A stretch of 9,348 nucleotides of DNA from Chloroflexota bacterium (GCA_021789355.1 JAJYJR010000198.1:1-9348), one strand, 5' to 3'; positions 1 to 7,006 are shown, numbered from the stretch's first letter. The notes: generated by a model from the letters alone, not told the origin. A program made the numbers and translations.

Positions 1-166
1 CGTCGGCTACACGAACCTGCACCAGTTCTACAAGGTCTTCCAGCGGTACGCGTCCATGTCGCCGGCCGACTACCGTGGGTACTACACGCGCCCCGGCGAG
101 ACGGACGTGCGCCTGCGGCAGGCGACGGCGCTGCACCCCGAGGGACAGGCACGGGCCGCCAGCTGA
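1..166 (+). CDS. AraC-family transcriptional regulator, C-terminal end (5' truncated by window)
   Basis: Reading from base 2 gives 54 residues ending at TGA 164-166. The segment begins VGYTNLHQFYKVFQRYASMS and continues PADYRGYY. This is the second helix-turn-helix of AraC/XylS proteins, whose usual form is VGY....F.R.FKR..G.SP..YR. That helix contacts DNA, so the protein is a transcription factor. A tail of about 25 residues rich in Arg, Ala and Gly follows and has no recognisable domain. The effector-binding domain and first HTH lie upstream of the window, so ligand and targets cannot be given. The gene converges on the CinA-like gene and need not share regulation with it. The family call is sure; everything else is open. 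Confidence 0.85.
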   Translation, partial: VGYTNLHQFYKVFQRYASMSPADYRGYYTRPGETDVRLRQATALHPEGQARAAS

Positions 167-330
167 CTATCGGCCGGGTGCGGCTCCGGGCGCCAGGAGC
201 GGCCACCTCCGGTGTCGCCCCGGGGCTGGCGGGGACCTACGAGAGGGGATCTCAGGCGGCGTCTCCGCCGTGCGCTCCCCGAACAGTGACGGTCGCGCGC
301 GCCGAGAACATCGTGCTTCCGTAGCGAGCG

Positions 331-351
331 GGCCGCCGGCTGAAGGCGGCC
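331..351. terminator. Possible hairpin terminator between convergent genes
   Basis: Bases 331-337 (GGCCGCC) and 345-351 (GGCGGCC) form a perfect 7-bp GC-only stem around a 7-base loop. It lies in the 236-base gap between the ends of the AraC-type gene (166) and the CinA-like gene (403). A weaker 5-bp hairpin lies at 257-270. Neither has a T-run on either strand, so the call rests on position and stem strength only; GC-rich sequence makes such stems by chance. I see no gene in 167-402. Confidence 0.3.
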
Positions 352-402
352 GCGGCACCTCGTGCGTCGCGGGTGAGGCCGCCCCTGCCAGCCCCTGCCG
401 CG

Positions 403-1653
403 TCAGACGCTGCGGACCTCGTGCGTCCCCGGCGCGGGTGCCGCCCGCAGTACCTCGACCAGGAAGGCGACCGCCGCCACGGCGGCCCGCAGCCGACCGT
501 GCGGGCCGTGCTGGAACAGGCGGAGTTCGAGCCGTCGGCTCCAGTCACGGATCGGATCGGCGACGGCGACGCTCACCGAGGTCGCCGGCCTGCCGTCGCG
601 GGCCAGCAGTGCCACGCCGATTATTGCCCCGCTCGCCCGGGCGGCCGCAGTCGCCGCTCCCTCCAGGTTCCCGCCCGCCAGCGTCGGTGCGTCACGATCG
701 CCCAGCATCGCGGCCTGTACTAGGCCCGGGACGTCGGCGAGCAGCAGGCCGAGTTGCCCGCGCGTCCCCGCCTCCACCGTCGCGATGCTGGCGTCGGAAG
801 CCGCCAGTGCCTCTGCCACCACCTCGGCCCACGTGGTTCGGCCCTCCGCCCACACGTGCCCCGGAAGCGCCGCGCGGACGTGCGCGGCCGTCTCGTCGAC
901 GATGACGGAGGCCGAGCGGAGCGAGCCGTCGGGGGCGACCTCGTCGACGGCCGTGATGCGGATGTCCAGCCACTCGGCGCCCGCGTACGTGGCCACGACG
1001 GGGTTCTCCCGGCGGAGCCGCGCATCACCGAGACGATCCACCACCGTGGATTCCCCGATCCCGTAGGTGCGCAGGGTGCGCACGACCCGGCCGTCGCCGA
1101 GCCCGCGCCGGCGGAGGCGCGGCAACACCCAGTCCTGCCACATCGGCCGCATCTCGCGTGGCGGCCCGGGCAGCAGGACCGCGACACGTCCGTCGAGCAT
1201 GTCCACCCACCACCCCGGCGCCGTTCCGTTCGCGTTCGGGATCGGTGTCGCGGACGGGATCAGCCAGGCCTGCTTCAGGTTCACCTCGAGGAGCGCCGCG
1301 CCACGCCGCGCGAAGAGTTCGCGCAGCCCGACCTCGAGTACCGGATCGACGGTCGGTACCTCGCCGAGCGCAGCCGCGAACGCTTCGCGCGTGAGGTCGT
1401 CGGGCGTCGGGCCCAGGCCGCCCGTCGAGACGACGAGGTCCACGTCGGCGAGCACCTCCCGCGCGTGGGCGGTCACCGCCCCGAGATCGTCGGGGAGGGC
1501 GGCGATCCGCCGCACCTGGACGCCTGCCGCGGAGAGCGAGGCGGCCAGCTCGCCGCCGTTGCTGTCGCGCGTCTCTCCGGTGGTCAGCTCCGTGCCGATG
1601 GCTAGGAGCTCGGCGGTGCGGATCGGCCGCGCGACGGCATGTGCGGGACTCAC
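403..1653 (-). CDS. CinA-like protein: MoCF-fold N-terminal domain with degenerate PncC/CinA C-terminal domain
   Basis: A 416-residue protein of full CinA length. The N-terminal molybdopterin-binding-like (MoCF/COG1058) domain is well kept: GTELTTGETRDSN at 20-32 (family GDELL.G...D.N), STGGLGPTPDDLT at 76-88, a family motif near 142-147 (NGTAPG) and LPGPPREM at 161-168. The middle region has YGIGES at 197-202. In characterised CinA proteins this half is an ADP-ribose/CoA-type pyrophosphatase, and the C-terminal half is an NMN deamidase with an AESCTGG active site. Here the matching stretch near 291-299 reads ATVEAGTRG, so the Ser/Cys nucleophile region is gone, although the usual C-terminal helix (R.R.A...A...L) persists at about 386-402. 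Deamidase activity is therefore unlikely. The start is GTG with no clear Shine-Dalgarno sequence, 42 bases after the PPDK-like gene, so translation may depend on the operon transcript. The family call is firm; the substrate is not. Confidence 0.85.
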   Translation of the reverse strand: MSPAHAVARPIRTAELLAIGTELTTGETRDSNGGELAASLSAAGVQVRRIAALPDDLGAVTAHAREVLADVDLVVSTGGLGPTPDDLTREAFAAALGEVPTVDPVLEVGLRELFARRGAALLEVNLKQAWLIPSATPIPNANGTAPGWWVDMLDGRVAVLLPGPPREMRPMWQDWVLPRLRRRGLGDGRVVRTLRTYGIGESTVVDRLGDARLRRENPVVATYAGAEWLDIRITAVDEVAPDGSLRSASVIVDETAAHVRAALPGHVWAEGRTTWAEVVAEALAASDASIATVEAGTRGQLGLLLADVPGLVQAAMLGDRDAPTLAGGNLEGAATAAARASGAIIGVALLARDGRPATSVSVAVADPIRDWSRRLELRLFQHGPHGRLRAAVAAVAFLVEVLRAAPAPGTHEVRSV

Positions 1654-1695
1654 GGGAGCAGGGTACCCAGTCGGGACCGGCGGGCGTTCGATCGG

Positions 1696-3888
1696 CTAGG
1701 CCCGGGACGCGGCCGCCTCGTCCGAGCGCCGGCGGCCGGCTAGGCGGATCAGCTCCTCGTGCAGCTCGAACCAGACGCCGTGGTAGCTGTCCACCAGGGG
1801 CGACGCGACGTACCGTCGATCGCCGGCGAGCGCCAGCTCCAGCGCATACTGCAGTCGATCCCGGTAGGAGCCGAGCCGCGCGAGGCGCGTGGCCAGGGGT
1901 GCCAGCCAGGCGACGGTGTCGTCGTGGACGCCGGAGAGCCGTCCCAGCACCGCCGCGTCGTAGTCGGCGTCGCGGTGGTCGTTCGCGACCTGCTCGCCTT
2001 CCACCTCCCGCAGCTGCCACGCCGTGACGGTGTCCTTCATGCGCCGGTCCAGCGAGAGGAAGCCGTCCAGCGCCGCCACGCATGCCTGCTCGCCGCCGGC
2101 CCGTTCGCGGTCTGCCTCGAACAGGGCAAGGGCGCGCAGCCTGCCGACCCCGGTCAGGCGGAGACCCGCGGGCGCATTCTCGGCGACGCCGCCGCGCACG
2201 AGTTCGCCCACCACCGCGGCCACGGGCTCGACCGGGACCCGGAACCCGGCTGCCAGCGCGTCCGGTCGCGCGTGCCCCGTGACGAGAAGCGCGCGGATGA
2301 CGTCGTCCGCTCCGACACTGGCTCCCGCGCCCGGCCCGGCACCCGTGCGCTGCTCAGCCGTGGCCGGTGCCCCGGGTCCATCGCCGAGCGGCACGCCGAG
2401 CTCGCGCGCCCAGCCGAGCAGGACGGCCGCCTCCGGCGCGACGGTCCGCCGTCCGACGACCTCGCCGGCGAAGATCTCCCCGCTGCTGCCGTCGATGGTG
2501 ATCACGTCTCCGGGGGCCAGCGCACGGCCCGCGATCACGACGCCTCCCTCCTGCACTTCAACGGCGCTCGCGCCCACCACGGCCGGGATGCCCCAGCCGC
2601 GGGCGACGACCGCCGCGTGGCTGGCGAGCCCGCCGCGCGCGGTGAGGATGCCGGCGCTCCGGGCCATGCCCGGCACGTCATCCGGCGAGGTCTCGGAACG
2701 GACCAGGATCACGGCGTGGCCCGCGTCCGCCTCGGCGATTGCGGCATCGGTGGACGTCGCGATCCGCCCGCAGCCGACCCCGGGCGACGCCGGCAAGCCG
2801 ACCGCAAGGGGAGTCGGCGCGCCGGCACCGCGGACCTCCACGAGCGGCGGATCCTCCAGCAGCCCGGCGACCCTCCGGACGGCGGCCTCCCGGTCGAGCG
2901 GGAAGCCGGGATCCTGCGCCATGTCGACCGCCATGCGGAGGGCCGCCCGTGGGCTTCGCTTGCCGACGCGCACCTGGAGCATCCAGAGCCGCCCTCGCTC
3001 GATGGTGTACTCGATGTCGCACAGGTCGGCGTAGTGCCGCTCGAGGGACGCCGCGTGGCCGCGCAGCTCTCGGGCGACCGCCGGCAGGCGCTCATCCAGG
3101 ACGGCGAACGGCTCGGTGCGATGCGTCCCGGCCACCACGTCCTCGCCCTGCGCGTCGAACAGGACGTCGCCGTAGAGGACCGGCTCGCCCGTCGCGGGGT
3201 TCCGGGTGAACAGAACGCCGGTGGCGGAGTCCGCCCCGCGGTTGCCGAAGACCATGGCCTGCACGGTCACCGCGGTGCCCAGGTCGTCGGGGATGCGCTC
3301 GCGCCGCCGGTACGCGCGGGCCCGCTCGCTGTTCCAGGAGCGGAAGACGGCCTCGACGGCGCCGTGGAGCTGTTCCCACGGGTCCTCCGGTGGCGCCGAT
3401 CCGACGATGTCCCGATACATCGCACGCAACCGGTGCAGGCAGTCCGCCGCGAACGCCGCGTCGCCGGAGGCGGCCGCCAGCCCGGCCGTCGTCCCCTCGT
3501 TCAGGCCGAGGTTCAGGATCGTGTCCATCATCCCCGGCATCGAGACCGGGGCCCCCGACCTGACGCTGACGAGCAACGGATCGGACAGGTCACCGAACCG
3601 GCGTCCCGTCCCTTCCTCGAGGCGGGCGACGTGGGCACGGATCTCGTCGTCGAGACCGTCCGGCCAGCCGCCGGCAAGGACCTCGGTGCACGTCGCCGTG
3701 GTCACCACGAACCCGGGCGGGACCGGGAGGCCCAGCCGGGTCGCCATCGTGTTCAGGTTCGCGGCCTTGCCGCCGACCAGCGCCCGCAGATCGTCCGGCG
3801 CGAGGTCATGCGGATGGTCGAGCATGTAGACGCGGGTCACCGTCGCGCCCGTCCTCGTGGTCCGCTGTTGGGCCGGCGGCGCGGTCAT
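1696..3888 (-). CDS. PPDK-like ATP-grasp/phosphohistidine protein with winged-helix and unassigned C-terminal domain in place of the PEP barrel
   Basis: 730 residues, against about 870-900 for complete pyruvate,phosphate dikinase. Residues 17-350 are the PPDK ATP-binding region: GGKAANL at 39-45, the hallmark VRSGAPVSMPGMMDTILNLG at 109-128, GTAVTVQAMVFGN at 204-216, FTRNPATGE at 227-235, AQGEDVVAG at 246-254 and DIEYTI at 291-296. Residues 360-480 are the mobile phosphohistidine domain, GGLASHAAVVARG at 419-431, with His424 the expected phosphate carrier. Residue 422 is Ala where PPDK has its regulatory Thr. The C-terminal PEP/pyruvate TIM barrel is absent. After a Gly/Ala/Pro-rich linker (about 500-526) comes a MarR-like winged helix (about 527-590, with LTGVGRLRA as the wing and last helix), then a helical segment (600-715) that I do not recognise. 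It can probably take phosphate from ATP onto His424; the final acceptor is unknown. ATG 3888 has no ribosome site; GTG 3840 (GAGGA 11 bases upstream) would start MTRVY, like family members, and may be the true start. Confidence 0.85.
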   Translation of the reverse strand: MTAPPAQQRTTRTGATVTRVYMLDHPHDLAPDDLRALVGGKAANLNTMATRLGLPVPPGFVVTTATCTEVLAGGWPDGLDDEIRAHVARLEEGTGRRFGDLSDPLLVSVRSGAPVSMPGMMDTILNLGLNEGTTAGLAAASGDAAFAADCLHRLRAMYRDIVGSAPPEDPWEQLHGAVEAVFRSWNSERARAYRRRERIPDDLGTAVTVQAMVFGNRGADSATGVLFTRNPATGEPVLYGDVLFDAQGEDVVAGTHRTEPFAVLDERLPAVARELRGHAASLERHYADLCDIEYTIERGRLWMLQVRVGKRSPRAALRMAVDMAQDPGFPLDREAAVRRVAGLLEDPPLVEVRGAGAPTPLAVGLPASPGVGCGRIATSTDAAIAEADAGHAVILVRSETSPDDVPGMARSAGILTARGGLASHAAVVARGWGIPAVVGASAVEVQEGGVVIAGRALAPGDVITIDGSSGEIFAGEVVGRRTVAPEAAVLLGWARELGVPLGDGPGAPATAEQRTGAGPGAGASVGADDVIRALLVTGHARPDALAAGFRVPVEPVAAVVGELVRGGVAENAPAGLRLTGVGRLRALALFEADRERAGGEQACVAALDGFLSLDRRMKDTVTAWQLREVEGEQVANDHRDADYDAAVLGRLSGVHDDTVAWLAPLATRLARLGSYRDRLQYALELALAGDRRYVASPLVDSYHGVWFELHEELIRLAGRRRSDEAAASRA

Positions 3889-3892
3889 GCCG

Positions 3893-3910
3893 CCACGCGG
3901 GGACGCGTGG
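3893..3910 (-). promoter_or_regulatory. Perfect hairpin in the 22-base gap before the PPDK-like gene
   Basis: CCACGCG (3893-3899) and CGCGTGG (3904-3910) form a 7-bp perfect stem with a 4-base loop. It fills most of the gap between the hydrolase stop and the upstream ATG of the PPDK-like gene. In mRNA it would sit 4 bases ahead of ATG 3888, where a ribosome site is expected and none is seen. It could hinder initiation there and favour GTG 3840, or mark an RNA processing site. No T-run follows, so an intrinsic terminator is unlikely. Confidence 0.4.
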
Positions 3911-4783
3911 TCACCGTCCGGGCAGTGTGGCAGGGGCGGTCAGCTTGTCCCAGAGTGACCCAGCGTTCTGGGTCTGGATGTGGTTCATCATGTACTCCTG
4001 CCCGATGTCGACGGGGTACCGGTCGGCGAAGCTGACGCGCGCCATGGTCTCCTCGCGGCTCCAGCCCTTCGCCACCGCCGCCGCGACCGCCGCCTTCCAG
4101 TCGAGCAGCATGGACCGCTGCGTCGCGATGTAGTCCAGCGTGGTCACCGGCCCGTGCCCGGGCACCACGCGGTCGACGTCGAGCGTCCGGAGCCGCTCAA
4201 GGGAGACGAGCCACTGGTCGACGTCCGAGCTCATGAGCCACGTGGCGCAGTCGTGGAAGATCGTGTCGCCGGTGAACACCACGCGCTCCTCGGGCACGTG
4301 GACCGCGATCTGCCCCGGCGTGTGGCCCGGGGTGTGCAGGAGCCGGAAGGTGTGGTCGCCCACGTGGAGGGTCAGGTCGCCGGTGAAGACGATGCCGTAC
4401 TTGTTGAGATCGCCGTAGTAGGTCTCGCGGTCGGGGACGAGCGAGGCGCCCTCCGGGTCGTCCGTGGGGATCGCCTCGAGCGCGTAGTCGAACGGGTCGA
4501 GATCCGGAAAGACCACCATGAACCGGTCGTGCACGCCCTGGTGGTGGACGACCGTCCCGGCACCCTTGAACCAGTGGTTGCCGAAGATGTGGTCGACGTG
4601 GTGCTCGGTGTTGATCAGGTAGCGGATCAGACCGTGCGACTCGGCCTCGCGCCGCATGGCGACGGCCCGAGTCGGCAGCTGGGGCGTGTCGATGACCACC
4701 ACGCCGTCCGAGGTCGTGACGAAGCTCGGGTTGCAGCCCCGCAGCCTTGTCTCGGTCCAGGTGTTCCGGGTCAGTTGCTCCAC
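3911..4783 (-). CDS. Metallo-beta-lactamase-fold hydrolase with Glu at the first metal-ligand position
   Basis: 290 residues, a complete MBL fold without a signal peptide, so probably cytoplasmic. The metal-site motifs are in order: EHHVDH at 60-65, TPGHTPG at 151-157 (His154), FTGDT at 170-174 (Asp173) and PGHGPV at 208-213 (His210). The family motif is HxHxDH; here the first His is Glu60, while His62, Asp64 and His65 remain. Comparable Glu substitutions are known in the B3-E subgroup of metallo-beta-lactamases, so the site may still bind two metals. Residues 215-290 form a helical C-terminal extension. Family members hydrolyse thioesters, lactones, sulfates or phosphoesters; the substrate here is unknown. 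GTG 4783 is chosen because GGAGG (4792-4796 on the complement) lies 8 bases upstream. The gene is third in the operon and ends 22 bases before the PPDK-like gene. Confidence 0.88.
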   Translation of the reverse strand: MEQLTRNTWTETRLRGCNPSFVTTSDGVVVIDTPQLPTRAVAMRREAESHGLIRYLINTEHHVDHIFGNHWFKGAGTVVHHQGVHDRFMVVFPDLDPFDYALEAIPTDDPEGASLVPDRETYYGDLNKYGIVFTGDLTLHVGDHTFRLLHTPGHTPGQIAVHVPEERVVFTGDTIFHDCATWLMSSDVDQWLVSLERLRTLDVDRVVPGHGPVTTLDYIATQRSMLLDWKAAVAAAVAKGWSREETMARVSFADRYPVDIGQEYMMNHIQTQNAGSLWDKLTAPATLPGR

Positions 4784-4838
4784 GTGTGGCGCCTCCGGTT
4801 CACGGGCGCCCGCTGCGGGCGGCCCGGTGTGCGATCGG

Positions 4839-5624
4839 TTACTGGGTCGCCGTCAGGCCGCCGTCGACGGTCAGGATCTGTCCGGTCACGAACGACGACG
4901 CGGCGGATGCGAAGAAGATCACCGGCCCGACGAGATCGTCCGTCTCGCCGATGCGGCCGAGCGGGACACGACTGACCAGCCCCGACTTGAACGTCTCGTC
5001 CGCGAGCAGCATCGCCACCTGGGGCGTGTCCACGAAGGTCGGAGCGATCGTGTTCACGGTGATCCCGTACCTGGCCCACTCGGTCGCCCACTGCCGGGTC
5101 AGGGAGGCGATGGCGCCCTTGGCGGCGACGTAGGCCGAGTACCCGGCATTGATGCCGAGCTGTGCGCGCACGGACCCGATGTTGATGACCCGGCCACCCC
5201 CGCCACGCCGGATCATCGCGCGCGCCGCCGCCTGCGTCGCGATCAGCGTGCTGCGGAGGTTCAGCTCCATGATCCAGTCCCACGCGTCCCGGGGGTAGTC
5301 CTGCGCGTCGAAGAGCACCTTGCCGGCGCCGCCCCCGACCGCGTTGACCACGATGTCGAGCCGGCCGAACGTGTCGAGCGCGGCGGTGACCACGCGCTCC
5401 GCCTCGGCCTCCTTCGTGATGTCCGCGGCGAGCGCGATGCACTCGGCACCCGTTGCCCGAACCCGGGCGGCCGCCGCGTCCACGTGGCCCTGGTCGATGT
5501 CACCGAGCACGAGCTTCCCGCCGGCGGCGCCCATGGCCTCGCCGAGCGCGGATCCGATGGCGCCGCCTCCGCCGGAGATGAAGGCCACCCGGCCATCGAG
5601 TCGGAACCTGTCGACTGGGTTCAT
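4839..5624 (-). CDS. Classical SDR-family NAD(P)-dependent oxidoreductase
   Basis: 261 residues, the usual length of a classical short-chain dehydrogenase/reductase. The cofactor motif is SGGGGAIG at 17-24 (family TGxxxGxG). The acidic LGDID at 40-44 after the second strand favours NAD over NADP. NAVGG at 94-98 stands in place of NNAG. The catalytic tetrad is intact: Asn122, Ser151, Tyr165 and Lys169 (YVAAK). The C-terminal part has the usual GRIGETDDL near 223-231 and VTGQILTVDGG at 246-256. Such enzymes oxidise or reduce a secondary alcohol or ketone; closest in general look are gluconate 5-dehydrogenase-type and 3-oxoacyl-ACP-reductase-like members. The operon context favours a sugar, polyol or sugar-acid substrate over fatty acids, but this is inference. 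The ATG start has GGAGG 5 bases upstream (5630-5634 on the complement). Confidence 0.92.
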   Translation of the reverse strand: MNPVDRFRLDGRVAFISGGGGAIGSALGEAMGAAGGKLVLGDIDQGHVDAAAARVRATGAECIALAADITKEAEAERVVTAALDTFGRLDIVVNAVGGGAGKVLFDAQDYPRDAWDWIMELNLRSTLIATQAAARAMIRRGGGGRVINIGSVRAQLGINAGYSAYVAAKGAIASLTRQWATEWARYGITVNTIAPTFVDTPQVAMLLADETFKSGLVSRVPLGRIGETDDLVGPVIFFASAASSFVTGQILTVDGGLTATQ

Positions 5625-5691
5625 CGCTACCTCCAGGACCGGGTGGTCTGACCGGGCTGCCGGGATGCGGGCCCGCCGCGACGCTGCAACG

Positions 5692-6780
5692 TCAGGCCGC
5701 GTGCACGTCCGGGTTGGGCAGGACGATGTCCCGCACCGCGCCGACGAGATCGTGGTACGCCTTGATGAACTGGCGGAGCGTCCGCACGGACGCGCCGTAC
5801 CCGTCGAACTCGGAGGGCCGGAGGCCGGCCGGCTCGTACGCCCGGGGGAAATCCGGGATCCGGCGCCGCAATTCCTCCACGATGGCCGGATCGACCGGCA
5901 CGTCCATGCGCGGCGCGGGGGCGATCCCGCTCTTGTTGAACCGCACCTGCCAGGCGTGCGGCATGGTCAGTATCACGTCGCCCCCCACCAGCTCCGTCCA
6001 GTGGAGGACGTGCCGGTAGGCTGCCGCGATCAGGCGGCTCCGGTATCCGTGCTCGCGGAAGATGCCGTAGGCCCGCTTGAACACCGCGAGGCCGGCCCAG
6101 TCGAGCGCGCCCGGGTCGACCGCCAGGCCGTCACGGTCGACGATCACCTTCATCCAGTCGTCCACGCGCCCGATCATGATGGTGATGACCGGCGCGAGCG
6201 TGTCCGGATTCTCACCGCCGGCGGAGAGCCTGGCCAGGCCGCGCTCCACGGCCTCGGCCGCGGCGATCGCCTGGGAGACCGTGAAGGAGACCGTGGCGTT
6301 GATGTTGACGCCGCGGGCGGTGGCCTCCTCAATCGCCGCGATCCCGGCCTCGGTGGCCGGGATCTTCACCTGCATGTTCGGCGCCAGGCCCGCGAAGTGG
6401 ACGGCCTGCTCCACCATGCGCTCGACGTTCGGGTAGTTCTCCGGGTTCGTCTGGACCGACTGCCAGCCCTTGCGCCCGTGCTCGCGCTCATGGATGGTGG
6501 CCAGCACGCCTGCGCCGCGGATGGCCATCTCCTCCACCAGGGCCCAGGTCAGGTCCACCTCGGTCCATGCCGGGTGCGTCGCCGCCAGCTCGCGCACACG
6601 CGGCACCCAGTGCGCCTTCTCCTTGCCCAGCACCTCGAGGACGATCGGAGGGTTGGACGTGGCGCCCACCGCGCCGCGCTCGACCGCGTAGCGCAGCTCG
6701 TCGATGGCGCACGAATCGTTCCAGTAGTCGGTCAGGCCCAGGCGCGCGGTCTGCAGCAGGGGACTCTCGACCATCGCCAT
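5692..6780 (-). CDS. Divergent transaldolase-family (Schiff-base aldolase) protein
   Basis: 362 residues, first gene of the operon. Family motifs: GATSNPPIV at 39-47 (usual TTNPS/T), VKIPAT at 138-143 with Lys139 the expected Schiff-base lysine, and GVNINATVSF at 157-166, where Asn161 and Thr163 match conserved transaldolase residues. IGRVDDW at 203-209 keeps the phosphate-binding Arg205. By motif alignment, the catalytic Glu of transaldolase (Glu96 of E. coli TalB) falls on Gln110, and active-site Phe178 falls on Met202. Fructose-6-phosphate aldolase also has Gln at the Glu position, so simple aldolase activity or an unusual substrate is possible; these alignments were done by eye. ATG 6780 is chosen because GGAGG (6787-6791 on the complement) sits 6 bases upstream. 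An open frame continues to 6981, but that extension is Arg/Pro-rich, lacks family similarity and would run over the candidate operator. The protein is probably cytoplasmic, in pentose or other sugar-phosphate metabolism. Confidence 0.82.
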   Translation of the reverse strand: MAMVESPLLQTARLGLTDYWNDSCAIDELRYAVERGAVGATSNPPIVLEVLGKEKAHWVPRVRELAATHPAWTEVDLTWALVEEMAIRGAGVLATIHEREHGRKGWQSVQTNPENYPNVERMVEQAVHFAGLAPNMQVKIPATEAGIAAIEEATARGVNINATVSFTVSQAIAAAEAVERGLARLSAGGENPDTLAPVITIMIGRVDDWMKVIVDRDGLAVDPGALDWAGLAVFKRAYGIFREHGYRSRLIAAAYRHVLHWTELVGGDVILTMPHAWQVRFNKSGIAPAPRMDVPVDPAIVEELRRRIPDFPRAYEPAGLRPSEFDGYGASVRTLRQFIKAYHDLVGAVRDIVLPNPDVHAA

Positions 6781-6953
6781 CGGGTGCCTCCGTGCCCCGG
6801 CCGATCGCTCGACCCCAGGGTCGAGCTCGCTGCTCGTCGACGGGCCGATGGGCTCCGGAGCTCTGCCACGCCGGCCATCACGGAGCCTCGGCCGTCGCCG
6901 TTCCGATACGATGGCGGCACGCTGGGGACCGGAGCGAGCCCGTGACGCGCGTA

Positions 6954-6969
6954 CGATAATCGATAATCG
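6954..6969. promoter_or_regulatory. Candidate GntR operator/promoter: overlapping CGATAATCG repeats
   Basis: CGATAATCG occurs at 6954-6962 and again at 6961-6969, sharing two bases. Each copy is a near-palindrome (CGAT-A-ATCG). This is an AT-rich island in a very GC-rich region. It lies 46 bases before the GntR start and about 170 bases before the divergent transaldolase operon start. FCD-type GntR dimers usually bind short palindromes near their own promoter, so this is the best local operator candidate. GATAAT inside it also resembles a -10 element, but no good -35 is evident at the normal distance. I see nothing else convincing in 6781-7015. Confidence 0.5.
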
Positions 6970-7006
6970 AAGCCTTGGCAACGACAGCCGGGACCCCCCG
7001 GCGACG

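Noticed and set aside
75..905. A 276-residue open frame on the plus strand across the AraC end, the gap and the CinA-like gene
   Set aside because: Almost entirely Arg, Pro, Ala and Gly without domain similarity, and it overlaps two supported genes.
1759..4035. A 758-residue open frame on the plus strand
   Set aside because: It lies opposite the PPDK-like gene, whose motifs are unmistakable. The plus-strand product is Arg/Asp/Gln/Pro-rich without any domain, as expected for the shadow of a GC-rich gene.
5667..5676. Palindrome GCGGGCCCGC between the transaldolase and SDR genes, and a similar CGGGCGCCCG at 4803-4812
   Set aside because: Ten-base G/C-only palindromes are expected by chance at this base composition, and neither is placed to suggest a terminator or operator.
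5320..6945. A 541-residue open frame on the plus strand
   Set aside because: It is antisense to the SDR and transaldolase genes and runs into the divergent promoter region. Low-complexity composition and no motif.
6781..6981. N-terminal extension of the transaldolase-family gene up to an ATG at 6981
   Set aside because: The extra 67 residues are Arg/Pro/Ser-rich and unlike the family, and a good GGAGG sits before ATG 6780. The extension would also cover the probable operator.
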